A stretch of DNA of 5,131 nucleotides, taken from Gammaproteobacteria bacterium. GTDB taxonomy: Bacteria > Pseudomonadota > Gammaproteobacteria > UBA9214. The position numbers and the translations under genes are program-made. The stretch lies in contig DMKK01000173.1 in the NCBI GenBank assembly GCA_003454335.1, positions 1 through 5,131 of the forward strand. Direction: 5' to 3'. A model generated the notes under the pieces. That model made no database searches, was not told where the DNA came from, and saw nothing but the letters and a program-made list of their open reading frames with translations. Positions 1 through 5,131 of the stretch are shown in pieces. Each line of letters opens with the position of its first letter. Positions within the stretch are counted from its first letter, which is position 1.

Positions 1-702
1 CTGGTCGCCGATACCGTGCATTTCCACGGCAAACACCCCGTCCACCGGGACTGCGGTACGGTGCAAAAAGATATTGGCGGTCGGGAAACCGATCGTCCGG
101 CCCCGTTTGTCGCCATGTGCAACGCGCCCGTTCATCCAGAAAGGCCGCCCCAGCAGCGACTCCGCCGCGGACAAATCACCCTGCTGCAATGCCTCCCGAA
201 TACGGGTGCTGCTGACACGTGCACCATCCAGACTGAAAGTATGCGTGTTGACCACGGGGAATCCGTGCCGGTGACCGGCCTGCTCCAGCATCTCATAGTT
301 CCCGCTACGTGCCCTGCCATAACGAAAATCATCCCCGACGACCAGGTATTTTACATCCAGGCCATCCAGCAAAATGCGCTGGATGAATACTTCCGGCGCC
401 AGGTTCGCCAGCTGGTCATTAAAGCGCAGACAGACAACACGGTCGATGTCACAGTGCTGTAGCACCTCCAGTTTCTCCCGAAAACGTGTCAGCCGGGGTG
501 GTGCCACCTCCGGCATAAAATATTCACGCGGCTGCGGTTCAAAGGTAATCAGCGTAACCGGCAACTGCCGGCTCCTGCCCTGCTCCGCCAGCTGCGACAG
601 CACAGCCTGATGCCCCAGGTGTACGCCATCAAAGCTGCCAATCGTTGCTGCACAACCCCGGTGTTCAGGGCGCAGATTATATAAACCGCGAACCAGTTCC
701 AT
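1..702 (-). CDS. ribF: Bifunctional riboflavin kinase / FAD synthetase RibF, 3' part missing at left edge
   Basis: RibF phosphorylates riboflavin to FMN and then adenylates FMN to FAD in the cytoplasm. The 234 visible codons start at ATG 702, and the N-terminus (MELVRGLYNL) lines up with that of E. coli RibF, which supports this start. The N-terminal FAD-synthetase (nucleotidyltransferase) domain shows TIGSFDGVHLGH at residues 20-31, including the HxGH signature, then FEPQPREYF (54-62), VVGDDFRYG (121-129) and SSTRIR (164-169). The C-terminal riboflavin kinase domain begins near residue 185, with GRVAHGDKRGRTIGFPTAN at 192-210; PTAN is the ATP/Mg-binding motif. The family is about 310 residues long, so about 75 C-terminal residues lie outside the window. 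Ser23 replaces the common Asn of TIGNFDG, a usual variant. A weak Shine-Dalgarno GAGGT lies 12 nt upstream, rather far. The gene follows murJ on the same strand after 89 bp. In related genomes ileS and lspA come next. The identification is secure. Confidence 0.97.
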   Translation of the reverse strand, partial: MELVRGLYNLRPEHRGCAATIGSFDGVHLGHQAVLSQLAEQGRSRQLPVTLITFEPQPREYFMPEVAPPRLTRFREKLEVLQHCDIDRVVCLRFNDQLANLAPEVFIQRILLDGLDVKYLVVGDDFRYGRARSGNYEMLEQAGHRHGFPVVNTHTFSLDGARVSSTRIREALQQGDLSAAESLLGRPFWMNGRVAHGDKRGRTIGFPTANIFLHRTAVPVDGVFAVEMHGIGDQ

Positions 703-734
703 CAGTGGAGACTGACCTCAATCTGAAACAGGGA

Positions 735-740
735 AGTATA
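735..740 (-). promoter_or_regulatory. Possible -10 element for ribF
   Basis: On the minus strand TATACT matches five of six bases of the sigma70 -10 consensus and would start transcription about 25 nt before the ribF ATG. No recognisable -35 hexamer or extended -10 lies upstream, because that position falls in the GC-rich palindrome arm. An internal ribF promoter would make sense given the 89-bp gap from murJ, but this is a weak guess from one hexamer. Confidence 0.22.
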
Positions 741-755
741 AGGCATCCGGCTACC

Positions 756-793
756 AGCCCGCACTTCTCACCGCGGGGCGAGAAGTGCGGGCT
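756..793. repeat. Perfect 14-bp inverted repeat (REP-like palindrome) at murJ 3' end
   Basis: The arm AGCCCGCACTTCTC (756-769) is exactly complementary to GAGAAGTGCGGGCT (780-793), with a 10-nt GC-rich loop (770-779). Neither strand has a run of T after the stem, so it is not a standard intrinsic terminator. The right arm ends inside the murJ stop codon (792-794). Length, GC-richness and position at a gene end between two co-directional genes resemble REP-type extragenic palindromes, which can protect an upstream mRNA from 3' exonucleases or dampen downstream expression. Only one copy is present in this window, so the repeat family is inferred. The palindrome itself is certain. Confidence 0.8.
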
Positions 794-2366
794 AACCCCC
801 ATCATGCGGGTGCTGCCAGAGGCTCCCGAGCCGCAAACCAGCGAGATGCAGCACGATAAAATAAGCAGCTGCCCCGGCCATGACCCAGATAAACAGTCCG
901 GACACCCGTGACCAGACAGACCAGTCCAGCCATACCGGCATGCCCGGCACGCCCCAGAACAGCACGCCACCGAGCACGGCACCGGCCAGCCCGATTTGCA
1001 AGAGAAATTGCCGCCAGCCCGTTGCCGGCCTATAGACCTGCTGTTTTTTCAACCCACGATACAACAGGCCCGCATTCACCCAGGCCGCGATCGAGGTCGC
1101 CATGGCCAGACCTGCATGCGGACCGGGAACCTTCAGCATGACCAGCGGCACCACAAACACGAGGTTCAGCGCCATGTTGGTGACCAGCGCAACGATGGCA
1201 ATACGCACCGGGGTGCGGGTGTCCTTGCGGGAATAATATGCCGGCGCCAGCACCTTGATGAGCATGAATGCCGGCAGACCGATGGTATAGGCCATCAAAC
1301 TCAGGCCGGCCATGTTCACATCGGCAGCGTTGAAATCACCGTAATTGAACAGCGTTGCCAGCATCGGTCGTGCCAGCAGCAACAGGCCAATGGCCGATGG
1401 CACCGCGATTAGCAGTACCAGCCGCAAACCCCAGTCAACCGTGCGTGAAAACTCGGCAGCGGAATCTGTGGCATGACTGCGTGACAGACTTGGCAGGATG
1501 ACAGTCGCCAGCGCTATGGCAAACACACCCAGCGGAAATTCGACCAGCCGGTCAGAGTAATACAACCAGCTGACACTGCCGGCCACCAGAAACGAGGCAA
1601 TCAGGGTATCGAACAACAGATTAATCTGGGCCACGGAAGAACCGATAATGCCCGGCAACATGAGCTTCATGATGCGCCGTACACCTGCATCCTGTCTGCC
1701 CCATTGCGGCCGGGGAAACAGACCAATCCGCCGCAGTGATGGCAACAGAAATAACACCTGTACTACACCCGCCACAAACACACCACCGGCCAGTGCCAGT
1801 TCCGGTTCGGCCAGCCGGGGTGAAACCAGGATGGCGGCACCAATCAGCACTACGTTCAGCCATACCGGGGCAAAAGAAGCTGCGGCAAAACGTCCGTAGG
1901 TATTCAGTATCCCGGCTGCAAACGCAACCAGGGAGACCAGCAGCAGGTAGGGAAAGGTCATGCGCAGCATCAATGCTGCCAGATCAAACTGTGCGGGATC
2001 CCGGTAGAGAAAGCCCGGCGCAAAGATAGCAACCAGGACCGGACTTGCCAGTACCCCGATCACCGTTATCAGGGACAACACGCCCAGCAGAGTACCGGCA
2101 ACCCTGTTGACCAGTTGCTGCACTGCGGCACGGTCCTGTTGTTCCTTGTACTCCGAAATAATCGGCACAAATGCCTGTGAAAAAGCACCCTCAGCGAACA
2201 ACCGCCGCATGAAATTCGGGATTTTAAAGGCGACAAAGAAGGCATCCATGCTGGCGTCGGCCCCAAACCAGCGAGCCAGCACGATATCCCGCACCAGCCC
2301 GAGCACCCGGGACACCATCGTCATACTTCCAACAATTGCTGTGTTTTTCAGTAACTTACTACTCAT
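792..2366 (-). CDS. murJ: Lipid II flippase MurJ (MviN family)
   Basis: MurJ moves lipid II, the lipid-linked peptidoglycan precursor, across the inner membrane for cell-wall synthesis. It belongs to the MOP exporter superfamily. The 524-residue product is close to the usual 510-525 and is hydrophobic throughout, consistent with about 14 membrane segments. It aligns colinearly with E. coli MurJ as I recall it: SMTMVSRVLGLVRD at residues 14-27, DAFFVAFKIPNFMRRLFAEG at 41-60, the SVSWLYYSDRLVEFPLG block at 264-280, and KVLAPAYYSRKDTRTPV at 371-387. The functionally important E. coli residues Arg18, Arg24, Asp39, Arg52 and Arg270 correspond here to Arg20, Arg26, Asp41, Arg54 and Arg273, all conserved. 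The start is ATG 2366; the preceding codon is an in-frame stop, so no earlier start exists. The best Shine-Dalgarno (AGGA, 2380-2383) is 13 nt away, longer than ideal. The stop codon overlaps an inverted repeat. It is divergent from rpsT and is followed by ribF. It looks intact. Confidence 0.97.
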   Translation of the reverse strand: MSSKLLKNTAIVGSMTMVSRVLGLVRDIVLARWFGADASMDAFFVAFKIPNFMRRLFAEGAFSQAFVPIISEYKEQQDRAAVQQLVNRVAGTLLGVLSLITVIGVLASPVLVAIFAPGFLYRDPAQFDLAALMLRMTFPYLLLVSLVAFAAGILNTYGRFAAASFAPVWLNVVLIGAAILVSPRLAEPELALAGGVFVAGVVQVLFLLPSLRRIGLFPRPQWGRQDAGVRRIMKLMLPGIIGSSVAQINLLFDTLIASFLVAGSVSWLYYSDRLVEFPLGVFAIALATVILPSLSRSHATDSAAEFSRTVDWGLRLVLLIAVPSAIGLLLLARPMLATLFNYGDFNAADVNMAGLSLMAYTIGLPAFMLIKVLAPAYYSRKDTRTPVRIAIVALVTNMALNLVFVVPLVMLKVPGPHAGLAMATSIAAWVNAGLLYRGLKKQQVYRPATGWRQFLLQIGLAGAVLGGVLFWGVPGMPVWLDWSVWSRVSGLFIWVMAGAAAYFIVLHLAGLRLGSLWQHPHDGG

Positions 2367-2561
2367 TTACCGGCATTATTCCTGGCGGGGCTGGGCTCTG
2401 CTTGCATGGGGGCCAGAAAAGGTATCAATTAAAACAGCCGCTTACCAGCAGGATATGACGTGTGTGCAGTCCTGGTTCCGAAATAAACCAGCCCACCGGC
2501 ACGTGCGCCGCAGCGGTTACAGATCAGGCCTGGCAAATGACTGGCTGGACAGCGTCCGGCA

Positions 2562-2590
2562 TTGACATTGCCCACTGAAATCCGCATAGT
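2562..2590 (+). promoter_or_regulatory. Sigma70-type promoter for rpsT
   Basis: A perfect -35 hexamer TTGACA (2562-2567) is followed after exactly 17 bp by CATAGT (2585-2590), a four-of-six match to the -10 consensus. Transcription would begin near 2597, giving a leader of about 33 nt. The bases just after the -10 (ACGCGG) are GC-rich, like the discriminator of promoters under stringent ppGpp/DksA control. That is expected for a ribosomal protein gene but is inferred here. Position and spacing make this the best promoter in the window. Confidence 0.72.
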
Positions 2591-2610
2591 ACGCGGTCTT
2601 TCGAATCATG

Positions 2611-2627
2611 GAATGCAGGAGCAGTTC
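2611..2627 (+). promoter_or_regulatory. rpsT ribosome binding site within a small hairpin
   Basis: The Shine-Dalgarno AGGAG (2617-2621) sits 8 nt before the TTG start, a good spacing that supports this start. Flanking bases can pair: GAATGC (2611-2616) with GCA (2621-2623) and TTC (2625-2627), with G2624 bulged and AGGA as the tetraloop. The Shine-Dalgarno is seen directly; the fold is predicted by eye. In E. coli, S20 represses translation of its own mRNA and the non-AUG start contributes to that control, so structure here may matter. Confidence 0.6.
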
Positions 2628-2629
2628 TT

Positions 2630-2890
2630 TTGGCCAATTCAGCACAAGCATTAAAGCGCGCACGTCAGGCAGAAATTCACCGTCAACGGAACGCCAGTCA
2701 GCGCTCCAACATGCGCACCGCCATCAAAAAAGTGATCACCGCGATTGAAGCCGGTGATCGTGACAAGGCCAAACAGGCATACGATGCCGCCGTACCGGTC
2801 ATCGACCGCGTGGCAGGCAAGGGACTTATCCATGCAAACAAGGCCGCGCGTCACAAGAGCCGCCTGAATCAGCATATTCGCAGCCTCTAG
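2630..2890 (+). CDS. rpsT: Small ribosomal subunit protein bS20, TTG start
   Basis: S20 is a primary 16S rRNA-binding protein of the 30S subunit and acts early in its assembly. The 86-residue, strongly basic product is typical of the family (E. coli 87). Characteristic stretches are the MANSAQALKRARQ N-terminus, the NASQRSNMRTAIKKV helix (residues 21-35), AIEAGDRDKA (38-47) and the highly conserved KGLIHANKAARHKSRLN (64-80). The start is TTG at 2630: no in-frame ATG lies nearby, the protein begins correctly with Met-Ala-Asn, and AGGAG is 8 nt upstream. E. coli rpsT also uses TTG, where it is tied to autogenous translational repression, so the rare start is probably functional rather than an error. 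The gene forms its own short transcription unit, with a promoter about 40 bp upstream and an intrinsic terminator 43 bp after the stop. It is divergent from murJ and convergent with proB. Confidence 0.98.
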   Translation: MANSAQALKRARQAEIHRQRNASQRSNMRTAIKKVITAIEAGDRDKAKQAYDAAVPVIDRVAGKGLIHANKAARHKSRLNQHIRSL

Positions 2891-2933
2891 GTCGTACCGG
2901 GCAACTACCCGACAGCTGTACCTGACAACTATG

Positions 2934-2961
2934 AAAGGGCCGGTCACTGACCGGCCTTTTT
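2934..2961 (+). terminator. Intrinsic terminator of rpsT
   Basis: GGCCGGTC (2938-2945) pairs with GACCGGCC (2949-2956) around an ACT loop. The stem extends outward through one G-U and three A-U pairs (AAAG with TTTT). It ends in five T residues (2957-2961), the classical rho-independent form for rpsT on the plus strand. Read from proB on the minus strand, the same stem is followed only by CTTTC, so termination of proB here would be weaker or need Rho. Confidence 0.92.
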
Positions 2962-3000
2962 AATGCCATCTTCGGCAACAACCATCCGGAAACATCCGGA

Positions 3001-4128
3001 TCAGGTCGTCAGCACCAGATTGTCCCGATGCACCAGTTCCACCTCGTCGACATACCCCAGCAACGCCTCAATCCGGCTACTTGGCTGACCAACAATCCTT
3101 GCTGATTCCGACACATTGTAATTCACCAGGCCACGGGCGACCTCTTCACCCGCCGGCCCAAGACACACCACCAGGTCACCGCGTTTAAAATCACCCTCAA
3201 CCCGGGTAACACCAACCGGTAGCAGGCTGCTGCCCGCACTGCGCAACACCTTCACGGCACCGGCATCCAGTTGCAGGCGCCCCCGTACCTGCAACTGACC
3301 AGCAAGCCATTGCTTGCGTGCCGCAAAGGGTTCACAGACCGGGTTAAGGCGAGTACCCGGCACTTCACCGGCTGCTATCCGCTGCAGGATATTTTTTTCA
3401 TTGCCGGAGGCGATCACCGTCAAGGCGCCGGAACGGGCCGCGCGGGCCGCCGCCCTTACCTTGGTCAACATACCGCCGCGCCCCAGCGCCCCACCGCCAC
3501 CTGCAGCCATAGTTTCCAGGCTCGCATCACCGGCCTGCGCCTCGGGTATCAGCCGGGCATCGGGATTGCTGCGCGGGTCACTGTCGAACAAGCCATCCTG
3601 GTCTGTCAGCAATACCAGCAGGTCGGCATCCGTCAGGTTGGCGACCAGGGCCGCCAGGGTATCATTATCACCGAAACGGATCTCTTCTGTGGTGACGGTA
3701 TCGTTTTCATTGACGATCGGTATCACACCCAGGCCGAGCAAGGTCGACAGGGTACTGCGCGCATTCAGGTAGCGCCGTCGATCGGCCAGGTCTTCATGTG
3801 TTAACAGTACCTGTGCCGTGTGCAAACCGTATTTCTGGAAACGCGATTCATAAGCCTGCACCAGGCCCATCTGCCCGACGGCCGCCGCCGCCTGCAATTC
3901 ATGCAGGGCATGGGGACGTTGCGTCCAGCCCAACCGGGTCAACCCTTCAGCGACTGCACCGGATGACACCAGCAAAATTTCACGACCGGAACGCCGCAGG
4001 GCGGCCATTTGCTCGACCCAGCCCTCGATGGCATCAACGGCAAGCCCCTGGCCATCATTCGTCAACAGCGCACTGCCGATCTTGACGACCCAGCGCCGAC
4101 ACTCGCTTGTTTTAATCCTGTTGGACAT
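3001..4128 (-). CDS. proB: Glutamate 5-kinase ProB
   Basis: ProB uses ATP to phosphorylate L-glutamate to gamma-glutamyl phosphate, the first and normally proline-inhibited step of proline synthesis; ProA takes the next step. The 375-residue product (E. coli 367) has an N-terminal amino-acid-kinase domain and a C-terminal PUA domain from about residue 280. Visible motifs are VVKIGS (14-19, Lys16 equivalent to E. coli Lys10), VSSGAVAEG (54-62), VNENDTV (139-145), FGDNDTLAA (152-160), LLTDQDGLFDSDPRSNP (173-189) and GRGGMLTK (216-223). Ser56, Asp143, Asn155 and Lys223 correspond to E. coli Ser50, Asp137, Asn149 and Lys217. Asp113 matches E. coli Asp107, a position linked to proline feedback, so feedback control is probably kept. 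The start is ATG 4128 with only a weak GAG-type Shine-Dalgarno. It follows obgE on the same strand after 63 bp, as in many gammaproteobacteria, and proA is not adjacent. It looks intact. Confidence 0.97.
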   Translation of the reverse strand: MSNRIKTSECRRWVVKIGSALLTNDGQGLAVDAIEGWVEQMAALRRSGREILLVSSGAVAEGLTRLGWTQRPHALHELQAAAAVGQMGLVQAYESRFQKYGLHTAQVLLTHEDLADRRRYLNARSTLSTLLGLGVIPIVNENDTVTTEEIRFGDNDTLAALVANLTDADLLVLLTDQDGLFDSDPRSNPDARLIPEAQAGDASLETMAAGGGGALGRGGMLTKVRAAARAARSGALTVIASGNEKNILQRIAAGEVPGTRLNPVCEPFAARKQWLAGQLQVRGRLQLDAGAVKVLRSAGSSLLPVGVTRVEGDFKRGDLVVCLGPAGEEVARGLVNYNVSESARIVGQPSSRIEALLGYVDEVELVHRDNLVLTT

Positions 4129-4161
4129 TTCGATTGCTCAGTCGGTACCCAACCCTGTACA

Positions 4162-4184
4162 GCATTAAATAATTACGCATTAAA
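4162..4184 (-). promoter_or_regulatory. AT-rich direct repeat, possible proB promoter region
   Basis: In the 63-bp gap between obgE and proB the octamer GCATTAAA occurs twice (4162-4169 and 4177-4184), 15 bp apart in register, in a patch much richer in A+T than its surroundings. On the minus strand each copy gives TTTAAT, five of six bases of a -10 element. The copy nearer proB would start transcription about 30 nt before the proB ATG. I see no good -35 partner, so a promoter is only possible. A regulator site or chance is equally open. Confidence 0.25.
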
Positions 4185-4191
4185 GCAAAGA

Positions 4192-5131
4192 CTACCCGTC
4201 TTCCACGCTCTCTGCCATCGCCTGCCGCTGCTCGATGAAATCCATCGCTGCATGCACCAGCGTATCGGTTCCCTTGCGTCCCAGGGCGGATACTTCAAAC
4301 ACCCGGCCAGTCCAGGCCAGCGCATCAATAACGTCTCTGCAACGCTGTGCCCGCTCATCCTCGGGAAGCAAATCTGTCTTGTTCAGCACCAGCCAGCGCT
4401 CCCGCTCTGCGAGGTCAGCATCAAATGCGGCCAGTTCGTCAACTATCGTGGCCACATCCGCCACCGGATCACCCAACGGCCCCATATCAACCAGATGCAA
4501 CAATAGATGGGTGCGGGAAAGATGCTTCAGGAACTGGATACCCAGTCCCGCTCCCTGTGCCGCGCCTGCAATCAAACCCGGGACATCGGCCATCACAAAG
4601 CTGCGGTGCGCAGAGGCCCGTACAACACCAAGGTTTGGATAGAGCGTGGTAAACGGGTAATCCGCCACTTTCGGACATGCAGACGATACGGCACTGATTA
4701 GCGTAGACTTGCCGGCATTGGGCATGCCCAGCAGCCCGACATCCGCCAGCAATTTCATCTCCAGCCGTAAATGACGCTTCTCTCCGGGCGTGCCAGGCTT
4801 GGACTGACGCGGCGCCCGGTTGGTCGAACTCTTGAAGCGGGCATTACCAAGACCATGAAAACCACCGCGTGCCACTATCAGGCGCTGACCGTCCCGAACC
4901 AGGTCACCGATTAATTCATCGGTATCCTCTTCGTGCACCAGTGTGCCGACCGGCACCTTGACGATAAGGTCTTCAGCGGACTTGCCGGTACAATTTTTGC
5001 TTTTGCCATTTTCGCCCCGCCCGGCAATAAATTTACGCGCGTGCCGAAAGTCAATCAGGGTATTGATGGCACCGTCTGCTTCCAGGTAGACACTGCCCCC
5101 ATCACCCCCATCACCACCATCCGGCCCTCCA
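4192..5131 (-). CDS. obgE: Ribosome-associated GTPase ObgE/CgtA, 5' end missing at right edge
   Basis: ObgE is an essential GTPase that binds the 50S subunit, takes part in late ribosome assembly and is linked to the stringent response. The frame is open to the window edge; 312 codons plus stop are visible and residues are numbered from the first visible one. The glycine-rich Obg domain begins with GGPDGGDGGDGGSVYLEADG (1-20) and includes RGENGKSKNCTGK (38-50), KVPVGT (58-63) and GGFHGLGNARFKSS (89-102). The GTPase domain shows G1 GMPNAGKST (135-143), switch DYPFTT (157-162), G3 DVPGL (182-186), G4 NKTD (250-253) and G5 SAL (281-283). Comparison with E. coli (GGPDGG at residues 32-37) implies about 31 missing N-terminal residues and a full length near 344. 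The protein ends soon after the GTPase domain, so the long acidic tail of E. coli ObgE (390 residues) is absent. proB follows after 63 bp; rplU and rpmA are expected just upstream. Confidence 0.97.
   Translation of the reverse strand, partial: GGPDGGDGGDGGSVYLEADGAINTLIDFRHARKFIAGRGENGKSKNCTGKSAEDLIVKVPVGTLVHEEDTDELIGDLVRDGQRLIVARGGFHGLGNARFKSSTNRAPRQSKPGTPGEKRHLRLEMKLLADVGLLGMPNAGKSTLISAVSSACPKVADYPFTTLYPNLGVVRASAHRSFVMADVPGLIAGAAQGAGLGIQFLKHLSRTHLLLHLVDMGPLGDPVADVATIVDELAAFDADLAERERWLVLNKTDLLPEDERAQRCRDVIDALAWTGRVFEVSALGRKGTDTLVHAAMDFIEQRQAMAESVEDG

Larger units (their letters stand above)
2367..2629. other. Divergent murJ-rpsT intergenic region
   Basis: This 263-bp spacer separates the starts of murJ (minus) and rpsT (plus). 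The right end holds the rpsT promoter, leader and ribosome binding site, listed separately. I found no convincing -35/-10 pair for murJ on the minus strand; AT-rich patches such as TTTAATTGATA (minus strand, around 2424-2434) have no good partner hexamer at the right distance. A small inverted repeat, CTGGTT (2472-2477) with AACCAG (2486-2491), is too short to interpret. I see no RNA gene or plausible coding sequence. Confidence 0.7.

Noticed and set aside
756..793. The murJ-ribF palindrome as a rho-independent terminator
   Set aside because: No T-run follows the stem on either strand, and ribF lies close downstream on the same strand.
2402..2428. TTGCAT and TATCAA as a second plus-strand promoter for rpsT
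   Set aside because: Both hexamers are poor matches and the spacer is only 15 bp.
2608..2740. ATG at 2608 as an alternative start near rpsT
   Set aside because: It is out of frame with rpsT, has no ribosome binding site and gives a composition unlike any known protein; TTG 2630 gives the correct S20 N-terminus.
3271..3804. Long plus-strand open frames opposite proB (also opposite murJ, ribF and obgE)
   Set aside because: They are antisense shadows of well-identified genes, lack ribosome binding sites and show no recognisable protein features.
4112..4180. A 22-codon minus-strand ORF (ATG 4180 to TAA 4112) overlapping the proB start, considered as a leader peptide
   Set aside because: It has no Shine-Dalgarno, contains no proline codons as a proline attenuator would, and shows no terminator hairpin nearby. 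It is probably a chance reading frame.
4192..4956. A GTPase gene starting at the GTG at 4956
   Set aside because: The same frame continues upstream to the window edge and encodes the conserved glycine-rich Obg domain, so the GTG is an internal valine codon.
5098..5130. Short repeats of GATGGGGGT type at the right edge (minus strand)
   Set aside because: They encode the conserved Gly/Asp-rich motif of the Obg domain and need no other explanation.

Overview
The window is a stretch of gammaproteobacterial core chromosome, moderately GC-rich (roughly 55-60% by eye). It has five recognisable housekeeping genes and no sign of mobile, phage, defence or CRISPR DNA. Gene order and protein sequences fit a non-enteric gammaproteobacterium. 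The series obgE-proB-rpsT-murJ-ribF belongs to the known arrangement rplU-rpmA-obgE-proB ... rpsT-murJ-ribF-ileS-lspA, seen for example in Pseudomonas. In E. coli murJ lies elsewhere. I cannot name the genus.

Layout from left to right. Positions 1-702 (minus) are the first 234 codons of ribF, the bifunctional riboflavin kinase/FAD synthetase, cut at the left edge inside its kinase domain. An 89-bp gap to the next gene holds a perfect 14-bp inverted repeat (756-793) that overlaps the murJ stop codon. Positions 792-2366 (minus) are murJ, the lipid II flippase. Positions 2367-2629 are a 263-bp divergent spacer with a good sigma70-type promoter for rpsT. Positions 2630-2890 (plus) are rpsT, ribosomal protein S20, starting at TTG. 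A strong intrinsic terminator follows at 2934-2961, between the convergent rpsT and proB. Positions 3001-4128 (minus) are proB, glutamate 5-kinase. Positions 4192-5131 (minus) are obgE, the ribosome-associated GTPase, missing about 30 N-terminal residues at the right edge.

There are two minus-strand transcription blocks, obgE-proB and murJ-ribF, separated by the short plus-strand rpsT unit. The genes do not form one pathway. They cover translation and ribosome assembly (rpsT, obgE), cell-wall precursor export (murJ), flavin cofactor synthesis (ribF) and proline synthesis (proB). The clustering is an old conserved neighbourhood rather than a functional system.

I found no previously undescribed system. 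The points most worth a second look are the REP-like palindrome at the murJ 3' end and the rpsT start region, which has a TTG start and a Shine-Dalgarno sequence in the loop of a small predicted hairpin. Lesser points are a five-codon ORF overlapping the murJ start and an AT-rich direct repeat between obgE and proB.
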